Assembly (NCBI RefSeq): GCF_029674545.1
Contig: NZ_CP121354.1
Span: 4,969,001 to 5,033,000 of the forward strand
DNA length: 64,000 nucleotides
Direction: 5' to 3'
From: Mesorhizobium sp. WSM4904
GTDB taxonomy: Bacteria > Pseudomonadota > Alphaproteobacteria > Rhizobiales > Rhizobiaceae
This document shows, one piece after another, positions 7,719 through 15,499 of this stretch. Position 1 is the stretch's first letter; the number at the start of each line of letters is the position of its first letter. The notes beneath the pieces are model-generated. The model had not been told where the DNA came from, did no database searches, and saw only the letters and a list, made by a program, of their open reading frames with translations. The position numbers were made by a program, and so were the translations under genes.

Positions 7719-9824
7719 TTATTTTATGCCGCCCATCCTGGCACGCGGCCTTTCGAGCGCGGCCCGCGCCACGATCGCCTCCAGCGGCTCGGGCCGGTGC
7801 AGGAGATAGCCCTGGCCATAGGCGACGCCCATGCCGATGAGGATCTCCAGCGCGTTCCCTTCCTCGATCTTTTCGGCCACGACCGCACAGTCCATCGAGC
7901 GGGCGATGCCAGTGATCGCCGAGACGATCTCTCGGTCGAAGCGGCTGTCGGCGATGTGCTCGACGAAGGAGCCGTCGATCTTGATGGCGTCGATGGGGAA
8001 GCGCCGCAGATATTCGAAGGAGCTCATGCCGGCGCCGAAATCGTCGAGACTGACGCGGCAATGGCGCTGCCTGGCCTTGCGCACGAACTCTTCCGCGGCG
8101 TCGAAATTGGTGACGGCGGCTGTCTCGGTGATCTCGAAGCCGATGGCCGACGGCGGCGCGCCGCTTTCGGCCATGGCCTGGTCGACGAAACCCCAAAGCT
8201 GCGGATCGGAGAGCGTCTGCGCGGAGAGGTTGAAGTCGAGCGAGATGGCGCCGGAGAGCATCGCCTTGCCATGGCGCGACAGCGCCGTGCGAATGATCCA
8301 GCGGTCGAGCCGGGCGGCAAGGCCGAAGCGCTCGGCCACCGGTATGAACTCGCCCGGCGGGATCAGCTTGCCGTTGCGGCCTTCGAGCCGCGCCAGCACC
8401 TCGACATGGCGGCTCTCTTCCCAGGGCCTGCCCAGGCGATGGATCTCCTGGCCGAACAGCTTCAGCCTGCCGTCCTCCATCGCGTCGACCAGCTTGGCGG
8501 CAAGCCGCGCGGCGTTGAGACCGCCGGAACCCGAGGCCGTTTCGGGAGCGAACACCGCGAAACGGTCGCGCCCACCGGCCTTGGCGACGTAGCAGGCGTC
8601 GTCGGCGCAGGCCAGCGCGTCGGCCACCGTCATCCTGGGATCGCGCACGAAGGCGATGCCGATGCTGGCCGCCAACCTGCGGGACGTCGCGGCGGAGCCA
8701 AGGTCGGCGTCGCGCACCGCGGCGAGCACGGCGCGGGCGAGCCGCTCGGCGCAGGCGTCGTCGCAGTTCGGCACCAGCAGCGCGAACTCGTCGCCGCCGA
8801 GGCGCGCGGCATGCGCCGTGGGCGGCAGGCTGGCGCGGATGCCCGCGGCGACGCTCTTCAGCGCGATATCGCCCGCGGCATGGCCGGCATAGTCGTTGAG
8901 CGCCTTGAAGTAGTCGAGGTCGACGTAGAACACGGCGAGCGGCAGCCGGTTCGCGGCGCCGATGTTTTCGGCCAGCAGCCGGTCGAAGGCGGCGCGGTTC
9001 CACAGCCCGGTCAGCGCGTCGTGGTGGGCGGCGTAGGCGAGCTCCTCGGCGCGCTTCTTCTCGTCGGTGATGTCGCGCACGGTGCCGAGGATCTGCCCGG
9101 CGGAACCGGCGGCGGCGATGAAGCGCACCAGCGACTCGACATGGCGGACCACGCCGTCGCGCCGCACGATGCGGTACTGCGTGGCGGTAACGCTTTCCGA
9201 ACCGGGCGGCGGCAGGTGGGCGCGCTCGGTCGCCTCCTTGTCGTCCGGGTGGAGATAAGTGTGCCAGAGATCGGCCGTCACCTCGTCGGTGTCGCTGACC
9301 AGGCCGAAGATCTCCCTGGTGCGCGCGTCCCAATAGCTCTTGTTGGTGCCGATGTCGTAGTGCCAGATGCCGGTGCCGCTGGCGGCGAGCGCGAGACGAA
9401 AGCGGACATTGACCTGCTCCAGCGCGGCCTCGGCCTCCTTCTGCTTCGTAATGTCGGTCTGCACGCCCATCAGCCGCAGCGGCTTGCCCTCGGCGTCGCG
9501 CTCGACGATGCCGCCGCGGTCGAGCACCCAGACCCAATGGCCGTCCTTATGCTTCAGGCGCAGTTCCGTCTCGATGGAATCGACGAGGCCGGCAATGTGA
9601 CGGTCGCCGCTCGCCAGCGCCCGCTCGCGGTCGTCGGGATGGGTGAGCTTCAGCCAGAGATCGGACGTGTTGGCGAGCTCGCCCTCGGCATAGCCCAGCA
9701 TCCGCGACCAGGTCGGCGAATAATAGCAGTCGCCGGTCGCGAGGTTCCAGTCCCAAAGGCCAAGCTGGGCGCGGTCGAGCGCCAGCGCCCAGAATTCGCC
9801 CTTGCGTTTCTCGTCGTCCGCCAT
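7719..9824 (-). CDS. PAS-PAS-GGDEF-EAL c-di-GMP turnover protein
   Basis: 701 residues, with no membrane segments. Two PAS/PAC sensor domains (about 15-130 and 140-265; LTHPDDRERAL and VQTDITKQKEAE mark the first) lead to a GGDEF domain (about 265-430) with an intact LGGDEFALLVPN signature. An EAL phosphodiesterase domain follows (about 440-690), where the signature reads EVLARL and the loop DDFGAGMSSFEYLRRFPIDAIKI is kept apart from small changes. It can potentially make and degrade c-di-GMP; which activity dominates cannot be read. I chose ATG 9824 (MADDEKRK) because GACGGAAG precedes it, while an ATG at 9857 has no ribosome site. The gene is monocistronic. Confidence 0.87.
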   Translation of the reverse strand: MADDEKRKGEFWALALDRAQLGLWDWNLATGDCYYSPTWSRMLGYAEGELANTSDLWLKLTHPDDRERALASGDRHIAGLVDSIETELRLKHKDGHWVWVLDRGGIVERDAEGKPLRLMGVQTDITKQKEAEAALEQVNVRFRLALAASGTGIWHYDIGTNKSYWDARTREIFGLVSDTDEVTADLWHTYLHPDDKEATERAHLPPPGSESVTATQYRIVRRDGVVRHVESLVRFIAAAGSAGQILGTVRDITDEKKRAEELAYAAHHDALTGLWNRAAFDRLLAENIGAANRLPLAVFYVDLDYFKALNDYAGHAAGDIALKSVAAGIRASLPPTAHAARLGGDEFALLVPNCDDACAERLARAVLAAVRDADLGSAATSRRLAASIGIAFVRDPRMTVADALACADDACYVAKAGGRDRFAVFAPETASGSGGLNAARLAAKLVDAMEDGRLKLFGQEIHRLGRPWEESRHVEVLARLEGRNGKLIPPGEFIPVAERFGLAARLDRWIIRTALSRHGKAMLSGAISLDFNLSAQTLSDPQLWGFVDQAMAESGAPPSAIGFEITETAAVTNFDAAEEFVRKARQRHCRVSLDDFGAGMSSFEYLRRFPIDAIKIDGSFVEHIADSRFDREIVSAITGIARSMDCAVVAEKIEEGNALEILIGMGVAYGQGYLLHRPEPLEAIVARAALERPRARMGGIK

Positions 9825-9923
9825 GCCCTGGTTTTCTTCCGTCCCCCGTCTGACCATTGTGCACGGAACGAAAGAAGAAAGGGTTACCGGGTCGGAGCCG
9901 ACGGATGGCGCCGCCTATCGGCT

Positions 9924-10098
9924 TCGTCATCCTAGGGCGAAGCAAGGAGCGAAGCGACGCGGCGAAGACCCTAGGATCCATGCCGTGACGCTGAGGCGTT
10001 GCAACGGTTGCAGAATTCTGCACCGCAGCACTTTACGTCGATCGTCACGGCATGGATCCTCGGGTCAAGCCCTGGGTCAAGCCCGAGGATGACGAAGC
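9924..10098. repeat. intergenic repeat, family D, full inverted pair
   Basis: Left arm CGTCATCCTAGGGCGAAGC and right arm GCCCGAGGATGACGAAG are each joined to GGATCCATGCCGTGAC or its complement, enclosing a core with GCACCGCAGCACTTTACG. The copy at 50711-50867 has the same architecture. Together with the family A half-copy at 10131-10220 it occupies the gap between the c-di-GMP gene and the liv operon. Confidence 0.7.
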
Positions 10099-10130
10099 GG
10101 GGGGAGCCCCGAAGCACCAAGTGCCGAAAC

Positions 10131-10220
10131 GCTGGCGGGACAGCGCCCCCCTCCGCCCTGCCCGTCCTCCGCAGCAGCTGAGGAGGGTGGACCGGGCATC
10201 TCCCCCACAAGGGGGGAGAT
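10131..10220. repeat. mosaic repeat, family A, half copy
   Basis: Contains GCTGGCGGGACAGCGCCCCC, then CCGGGCATCTCCCCCACAAG and a complementary GGGGAGATCG, the standard hairpin of family A. The same left part (CTGGCGGGACAGC) reappears at 37143. Confidence 0.65.
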
Positions 10221-10248
10221 CGCTAACCGCCCACCGCCAGCCGTCTCC

Positions 10249-10341
10249 TCACCACCGCGGCATGAAACGTGCTCCGTGCAGCAGGCCTTCGTCGTTGAAG
10301 TCGTAGGCCGGGTTGTGCAGCGGCGCCGAGTTGCCGTTGGA
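10249..10341 (-). pseudogene. C-terminal remnant of an M20 family amidohydrolase (hippurate hydrolase-like)
   Basis: The last 28-30 codons of a minus-strand frame read NGNSAPLHNPAYDFNDEGL and continue HGARFMPRW before TGA. Established M20 amidohydrolases (hippurate/amino-acid amidohydrolases) end with a very similar block, roughly GLHHPxYDFND followed by a Gly and a hydrophobic strand. The rest of the gene is absent: upstream codons (ESDRDIPAASSS) do not continue the family and run straight into livM. It lies just after livM in the same direction, so the operon probably once ended in an amidohydrolase gene that was deleted except for its tail. Confidence 0.55.
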
Positions 10342-10381
10342 AGACGAAGCAGCCGGGATGTCGCGGTCGCTTTCGCCAACT

Positions 10382-11356
10382 TCACCCCTCGCCCCTTTGC
10401 CGCCCCAGCCATCGCGCATAGACCTCCCCGACAATCCCGCGCCGGAAGATCAGTACGCAGACCATGAAGATCAGGCCGGTGGCGATGGTCACCGGGAAGC
10501 CGGAGGTGGCAAGCGTGTTTTCGAGCCCGACGACCAGGCCGGCGCCGACCACCGGGCCGACCATGGTGCCGATGCCGCCGAGCAGCGTCATCAGGATCAC
10601 CTCGCCCGACATCTGCCAGGTCACGTCCGTCAGCGTGGCGAACTGGAAGACGATCGCCTTCACCGCGCCGGCAAGGCCGGCAAGGGTGGCCGACATGACG
10701 AAGGCGGCGAGCTTGTAGCGGCCGACCGAATAGCCCAGCGAAATGGCGCGGTTCTCGTTCTCCCGGATCGAGCGCAGGATCATGCCGAAGGGCGAGTGGA
10801 CGATGCGCCAGATGGCGAAGACGCCGATCAGGAAGACGGCGAGCACGAAGAAATACATGTTCATCGGCACGTTGAGATCGAGGATGCCGAAGAGATGGCC
10901 GCGCGCAATGCCCTGGATGCCGTCCTCGCCCTCGGTGAACGGCGCCTGAACGCAGAAGAAATAGAACATCTGCGCCATCGCCAGCGTGATCATCGCGAAA
11001 TAGATGCCCTGCCGGCGGATGGCGAGGAAGCCGACGACGAGACCCATTGCCGCCGCACCCGCGGTGCCGAGCAGGATGCCGGCCTCGGGCGGCCAGCCCC
11101 AGGCCTTCACCGCATAGGCGCAGAAATAGGCCGCGCCGCCGAAGAAGGCGGCGTGGCCGAAGGAGAGCAGGCCGGTGTAGCCGAGCAGCAGGTTGAAGGC
11201 GCAGGCGAACAGCGCGAAGCACAGCATCTTCATCACGAAGATCGGGTAGATGACGAAAGGCGCCGCGAGGAGCGCCGCTATGCCCAGGGCCACCAGAGCC
11301 CTTTCCAGCCGCATGGAGGCGGCGGCGCGCGCTTCGTGAAGGGTCGCCTCGCTCAT
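10382..11356 (-). CDS. livM: branched-chain amino acid type ABC transporter, permease LivM
   Basis: 324 residues, mostly hydrophobic, with about nine to ten membrane helices. LivM features include LLLGYTGLLSFGHAAFFGGAAY near residue 57, IRRQGIYFAMITLAMAQMF near 113, and the cytoplasmic EAA-like loop with SPFGMILRSIRENENRA and SLGYSVGRYKL, which contacts the ATPases. It forms the pore with LivH. ATG 11356 lies one base after the livH stop, so the two are translationally coupled. It is the last intact gene of the operon; the remnant of an amidohydrolase follows. The final residues (RWLGRQRGEG) are charged and cytoplasmic. Confidence 0.9.
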   Translation of the reverse strand: MSEATLHEARAAASMRLERALVALGIAALLAAPFVIYPIFVMKMLCFALFACAFNLLLGYTGLLSFGHAAFFGGAAYFCAYAVKAWGWPPEAGILLGTAGAAAMGLVVGFLAIRRQGIYFAMITLAMAQMFYFFCVQAPFTEGEDGIQGIARGHLFGILDLNVPMNMYFFVLAVFLIGVFAIWRIVHSPFGMILRSIRENENRAISLGYSVGRYKLAAFVMSATLAGLAGAVKAIVFQFATLTDVTWQMSGEVILMTLLGGIGTMVGPVVGAGLVVGLENTLATSGFPVTIATGLIFMVCVLIFRRGIVGEVYARWLGRQRGEG

Positions 11357-11357
11357 G

Positions 11358-12245
11358 TCAGGCGTCCCTTCCGAACAGGCCAGCCGGCCGAAGCAGCAGC
11401 ACGACCGCCATGATGACGAAGACGACGAGGTTGGAGGCTTCGGGGTAAAAAACCTTGGTCAGGCCCTCGGCGAGGCCGAGCATGTAGCCGGTGACGATGG
11501 CCCCTAAGATCGAGCCCATGCCGCCGACCACGACGACGGCGAAGACGACGATGATCAGGTCCGAGCCCATCAGCGGGCTGACCTGGTAGACGGGCGCGGC
11601 GAGGATGCCGGCAAGGCCCGCCAGCGCCGCACCCAGCCCGTAGGTGAGCGTGAGCAAGAGCGGCACGTTGACGCCGAATGCCTGCACCAGTTCGGGGTTC
11701 TCGGTGGCGGCGCGCAAGTAGGAGCCGAGCCTGGTCTTCTCGATCAGCAGCCAGGTGCCGATGCAGACGATGAGCGAGGCCACCACCACCCAGCCGCGAT
11801 AGTTGGGCAGGAACATGAAGCCGAGATTGGTGCCGCCGGCAAGCAGCGTCGGCACCGCATAGGGGTTGCCGGAGACGCCGTAGTAGTAGCGGAACACGCC
11901 TTCGATGACGAGCGCCAGGCCAAAGGTGAAGAGCAGGCCGTAGAGGGGATCGAGGCGGTAGAGGCGCGACAGCGCCAGGCGCTCGACGACGATGCCGAAC
12001 AGGCCGACGGCCAAAGGCACGATGATCAGCGCCGGCCAGTAGCCGATGCCCAAATGGACGAGCAGCAGATAGCCGATGAAGGCGCCGAGCATATAGAGCG
12101 CGCCGTGAGCGAAATTGATGATGCGCAGCAGGCCGAAGATGACGGCGAGGCCAAGGCTGAGCATGGCATAGAAGGAGCCGTTGATGAGGCCGACAAGGAG
12201 CTGGCCGAGAAGCGCCTGGATGGGGATGCCGAAGATCATGGTCAT
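11358..12245 (-). CDS. livH: branched-chain amino acid type ABC transporter, permease LivH
   Basis: 295 residues with about eight membrane helices. The LivH signature region near the N-terminus reads LVGLINGSFYAMLSLGLAVIF then GLLRIINFAHGALYMLGAF. The loop between helices contains TRLGSYLRAATENPELVQAFG, the surface for the LivF/LivG ATPases. Start ATG 12245 (or the second ATG at 12239) has no strong ribosome site. It is separated from livF by 319 bases holding a repeat hairpin, unusual inside a liv operon, and couples to livM with one base between genes. The imported solute is not determined by sequence. Confidence 0.9.
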   Translation of the reverse strand: MTMIFGIPIQALLGQLLVGLINGSFYAMLSLGLAVIFGLLRIINFAHGALYMLGAFIGYLLLVHLGIGYWPALIIVPLAVGLFGIVVERLALSRLYRLDPLYGLLFTFGLALVIEGVFRYYYGVSGNPYAVPTLLAGGTNLGFMFLPNYRGWVVVASLIVCIGTWLLIEKTRLGSYLRAATENPELVQAFGVNVPLLLTLTYGLGAALAGLAGILAAPVYQVSPLMGSDLIIVVFAVVVVGGMGSILGAIVTGYMLGLAEGLTKVFYPEASNLVVFVIMAVVLLLRPAGLFGRDA

Positions 12246-12303
12246 GGCGTGATCACCGAGAGGCCAGCGGACATCGGCACCTCCAATTGTCCACGTTGCC
12301 GCC

Positions 12304-12477
12304 GCCCCTCACCTGCCTGCCGGCATCCTCTCCCCGTATAGTGACGGGGAGAGGGGCGCTCTCGTCGCCGTTTTCGCCAATCGCCAACGTCGCAGAAAGG
12401 AGGCCGGCAGTGCGGGCAGCTCCTTCTCCCCGTCACTATACGGGGAGAAGTGCCCGGCAGGGCGATGAGGGGCAGCG
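12304..12477. repeat. intergenic repeat, family C, inverted pair inside the liv operon
   Basis: Left arm CATCCTCTCCCCGTATAGTG then ACGGGGAGAGG; right arm TTCTCCCCGTCACTATACGG then GGAGAAG. Between them is TTTTCGCCAATCGCCAACGT, the inner motif also seen in family A elements. It fills the 12246-12564 gap between livF and livH and could fold into strong hairpins in the operon mRNA. Confidence 0.7.
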
Positions 12478-12564
12478 CCGACGCTCGGCAGGTACACGGC
12501 AAGACGCGATCTGCGCCCGACCGGCGGCGTCCCGAAGGCGGTGTCTGTTGGCCCATCGTCCCGA

Positions 12565-13269
12565 TCATACCCCCAGCACCTCGTGCAGCTTGTCGGTATG
12601 CGCGGAAAGCTGCTCGACCGGAAAGCCCTCCACCACCTTGCCGTGGTCCATCAGATAGAAGCGGTCGGCGATGTGGGCGGCGAAGCGGAAATTCTGCTCG
12701 ACCAGAAGAGTCGTCATGCCGCGCTTCTTCAGCGTCGCCAGCAATTCGCCGATGCGCTGGACGATGACGGGCGCCAGTCCCTCGGTCGGCTCGTCGAGCA
12801 AAAGCATCTCGACGCCGGTGCGAAGAATGCGGGCGATTGCCAGCATCTGCTGCTCGCCGCCGGACAACTTCGTGCCCTGGCTTTTGCGGCGCTCCTTGAG
12901 ATTGGGGAAGAGCTCGAAGATCTCCTCCACGCTCATGCCGCCCTTGGCCACGACCGGCGGCAGGATCAGGTTCTCGTCGACGGTGAGCGTGGCGAAGATG
13001 CCGCGTTCCTCCGGCACGAAGCCGATGCCCTGATGCGCGACGCGGTGGAGCGGCAGGCGGATCAGGTCCTTGCCGTTGAAGGTGACGGAACCGGTACGCT
13101 TGCGGATCAGCCCCATGATGGCGCGCAACGTGGTGGTCTTGCCGACGCCGTTGCGGCCAAGCAGCGTCACCGTCTCGCCGCGCTGCACTTCGAGGTTAAC
13201 CCCATGCAGCGCATGGCCCTCGCCATACCAGGCGTGGAGGTCGCGCAGGGCAAGCAGCGGCTCACCCAT
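12565..13269 (-). CDS. livF: ABC transporter ATP-binding protein LivF
   Basis: 234 residues, the shorter of the two liv ATPases. Walker A GRNGVGKTT (38-46), LSGGEQQ signature, Walker B MLLLDEPTEGL and the switch His region (LLVEQN) are all present. It powers the LivHM pore together with LivG. ATG 13267-13269 overlaps the livG stop by eight bases. A perfect 15-base tandem repeat (13266-13295) places a second in-frame ATG five codons upstream, so the start could also be 13284; I prefer 13269 because family members begin with a short xEPLLALRDL. A 319-base gap with a repeat follows before livH. Confidence 0.9.
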   Translation of the reverse strand: MGEPLLALRDLHAWYGEGHALHGVNLEVQRGETVTLLGRNGVGKTTTLRAIMGLIRKRTGSVTFNGKDLIRLPLHRVAHQGIGFVPEERGIFATLTVDENLILPPVVAKGGMSVEEIFELFPNLKERRKSQGTKLSGGEQQMLAIARILRTGVEMLLLDEPTEGLAPVIVQRIGELLATLKKRGMTTLLVEQNFRFAAHIADRFYLMDHGKVVEGFPVEQLSAHTDKLHEVLGV

Positions 13270-14077
13270 GCTCGGTCCCCCCATGCTCGGTCCCCATGTA
13301 AGCGACGCGCACGCGCTCGTCCTGGCTGACCGTCGCATAGTCGCCGGCGGCGAGCACCTGGCCGCGCTGCATGACGGTGATCCAGTCGCAAAGATCGGCG
13401 ACGACGGTGAGGTTGTGCTCGACCATCAGCACGGCGCGGTCCTTGGCCAGCGAACGGATGATGCCGGAGATCATCCCGACATCCTCGTGCCCCATGCCCG
13501 CCATAGGCTCGTCGAGCAAAAGCACCTTCGGATCGAGCGCCAGCGTCGTGGCGATCTCCAGCACGCGCTTCCGGCCATAGGAGAGATCGCCGGCCATACG
13601 ATGCGCGGCATCGTCCAACCCGACGATGGCGAGCAGCTCGCGCGCCCTCGGCGTGAGCCGGTCAAGCGCCGAGACCGGGCGCCAGAACTGGTAGCCCAGC
13701 CCGCCAGGGCGCTGCAGCGCCACGCGCACATTGTCGAGGACGGTCAGGTGCGGAAAGATCGCCGAGATCTGGAAGGAGCGGACCAGCCCCATGCGCGCCA
13801 CCCTGGCCGGCGGCGTGCGGGTGATGTCGGTGCCGAGCAGCTCGATCCTGCCGCTGGTCGGCTGCAGGAATTTGGTCAACAGGTTGAAGATGGTGGTCTT
13901 GCCGGCGCCGTTCGGGCCGATGAGCGCGTGAATCTTGGCGTGATGAACGTCGAGGTCGACATCCTTAACCGCGACGAAACCGGCGAAGTCGCGCCGCAGG
14001 CCGCGGGCGGAAAGCACCACCCGCGGCATCTCTTCGCCGCCGTCCGGCCGGACAGCCGTTGCGGTTTCGAGCGTCAC
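13262..14077 (-). CDS. livG: ABC transporter ATP-binding protein LivG
   Basis: 271 residues. Walker A GPNGAGKTT (about 54-62), the LivG insert with ARMGLVRSFQISAIFPHLTV, an ABC signature reading LSYGRKR, Walker B VLLLDEPMAGM and VEHNLTVVADL. The order matches the LivG class, which is longer than LivF. ATG 14077 overlaps the stop of the binding-protein gene by four bases (ATGA), so translation is coupled. The C-terminus MGTEHGGTEHG is a visible duplication of GTEHG produced by the 15-base tandem repeat at 13266-13295. Confidence 0.9.
   Translation of the reverse strand: MTLETATAVRPDGGEEMPRVVLSARGLRRDFAGFVAVKDVDLDVHHAKIHALIGPNGAGKTTIFNLLTKFLQPTSGRIELLGTDITRTPPARVARMGLVRSFQISAIFPHLTVLDNVRVALQRPGGLGYQFWRPVSALDRLTPRARELLAIVGLDDAAHRMAGDLSYGRKRVLEIATTLALDPKVLLLDEPMAGMGHEDVGMISGIIRSLAKDRAVLMVEHNLTVVADLCDWITVMQRGQVLAAGDYATVSQDERVRVAYMGTEHGGTEHG
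13266..13295. repeat. 15-bp tandem duplication at the livG-livF junction
   Basis: CCATGCTCGGTCCCC occurs twice without a mismatch (13266-13280, 13281-13295). It adds five codons to the end of livG and duplicates the start-codon region of livF. Confidence 0.9.
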
Positions 14078-15282
14078 TTGGTGACGAGCGGACAGCCGCT
14101 TTCCTCGGCCTTCATGAACGCCTTGTCGCCGGGAATGGTCGCCAGATAGGTGTAGTAGTCCCAGTCCTTCTTCGACTCTTCCGGCTTCTTGACCTGGTAG
14201 AGATACATGTCGTGCACCATCGAACCGTCGGCCTGCACCTTGCCGTTGGCGGTGAAGACGTCGTTGACCGGCATCTCGTGCAGTTGCTTGGCCACCGCCT
14301 CGGTCTCGTCGGTGCCGGCCTTGTCGATGGCCTTGAGGTACTGCGTCACCGCCGAATAGGTGCCGGCCTGGATCATGTTCGGCATGCGGTTGGTGCGCTT
14401 GAAGAAGCGCTGCGCGAAATCGCGGCTCTTGTCGTCGCGGTCCCAGTAATAGCCTTCGGTGAGCACGACGCCCTGCGCCGCCTGCAGGCCAAGGCCATGC
14501 ACCTCGGCCAGCGTGAAGAGAAGAGCTGCCAGCCGCTGGCCGCCGGCGACGATGCCGAACTCGGCCGCCTGCTTGATCGAATTGGAGGTATCGAGGCCGG
14601 CATTGGCAAGGCCGATGATCTTGGCGCCGGAGGACTGCGCCTGCAGCAGGAAGGAGGAATAGTCGGTGGAGCCCAGCGGATAACGCACCTCGCCCAGCAC
14701 CTTGCCGCCGCTGGATTCGACCAGCTTGGCGGTCTGCTCCTTCAGCGAGTAGCCGAAGGCGTAGTCGACGGTGATGAAATACCAGCTGTCGCCGCCCTGC
14801 TGCACCAGCGCGCCGCCGGTGCCGACCGCCTGGGAGTGCGTGTCATAGGCCCAGTGGAAGCCATAAGGCGAGCACTGCTTGCCGGTAAGGTCGGTCGAAG
14901 CCGCGCCGGTGACGATGTCGATCTTCTTCTTTTCCTTGGAAAGCCCCTGCACGGCGAGCGCGACGGAAGACGTCGTAAGCTCCATGATCGCGTCGACCTG
15001 CTCGGTGTCGTACCACTGGCGCGCGATGTTGGAGGCGATGTCCGGCTTGTTCTGGTGGTCGGCGCTGACGATCTCGATCGGCGTGCCCTGCACCTTGCCG
15101 CCGAAATCCTCGACCGCCATCTTGGCGGCCTCGACCGACCATTTGCCGCCGAAATCGGCATAGACGCCCGACTGGTCGTTGAGGATGCCGATCTTGACCT
15201 TGCCGTCGGAAATTTCGCCAGCCGCCGCGGGCATTGCGGATGCCGCAATGAGCGCGGCCGAGACGAGATAGGATGCTTTCAC
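14074..15282 (-). CDS. ABC transporter substrate-binding protein, Leu/Ile/Val-binding fold
   Basis: 402 residues, periplasmic. A signal peptide (KASYLVSAALIAASAMPAAA) precedes GEISDGKVKIGILNDQSGVY, the typical start of type I periplasmic binding proteins of the LivK class. The two lobes continue with GTPIEIVSADHQNKPDIA and later WYFITVDYAFGYSL. The start is GTG 15282, with GGGAGG nine to ten bases upstream. It is the first gene of the operon binding protein-livG-livF-livH-livM. Members of this branch also bind non-branched ligands (aromatic acids, amides, urea-like compounds), so the name leucine-binding would be too specific. The lost M20 amidohydrolase at the operon end hints at acylated amino acids. 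Confidence 0.87.
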   Translation of the reverse strand: MKASYLVSAALIAASAMPAAAGEISDGKVKIGILNDQSGVYADFGGKWSVEAAKMAVEDFGGKVQGTPIEIVSADHQNKPDIASNIARQWYDTEQVDAIMELTTSSVALAVQGLSKEKKKIDIVTGAASTDLTGKQCSPYGFHWAYDTHSQAVGTGGALVQQGGDSWYFITVDYAFGYSLKEQTAKLVESSGGKVLGEVRYPLGSTDYSSFLLQAQSSGAKIIGLANAGLDTSNSIKQAAEFGIVAGGQRLAALLFTLAEVHGLGLQAAQGVVLTEGYYWDRDDKSRDFAQRFFKRTNRMPNMIQAGTYSAVTQYLKAIDKAGTDETEAVAKQLHEMPVNDVFTANGKVQADGSMVHDMYLYQVKKPEESKKDWDYYTYLATIPGDKAFMKAEESGCPLVTK

Positions 15283-15459
15283 TGGTGGTTCCTCCCTTGT
15301 GGCCAACCACGGGAAACGCGGCGGGCCTCGCAATGGTTCAACAGTTCGGTCCGGATTTTGGATTGATCCCGCCTGCCACTCCTCGCCTTGCGAGACCACG
15401 CCACCCGTGTGCCTGGGGTGCGCGGGCGCGAGCCTAGCATCACCGTTCGCGGGTCGAGA

Positions 15460-15477
15460 ATGCTATTTTCGTAGCAT
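15460..15477 (-). promoter_or_regulatory. inverted repeat upstream of the liv operon
   Basis: ATGCTA, six bases, TAGCAT (perfect arms), about 180 bases before the binding-protein start; a third TAGCAT lies at 15435-15440. It is a candidate operator for the operon. No core promoter could be fixed with confidence. Confidence 0.35.
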
Positions 15478-15499
15478 GGATTGCCAGGTGGCCGGGCGG

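Noticed and set aside
9869..9885. GGAAC near 9869 as a further EcfG promoter
   Set aside because: GTT follows after only 13 bases and no plus-strand gene lies downstream.
7797..9935. A 712-codon plus-strand frame opposite the PAS-GGDEF-EAL gene
   Set aside because: Exact shadow of the c-di-GMP gene; no recognisable protein features.
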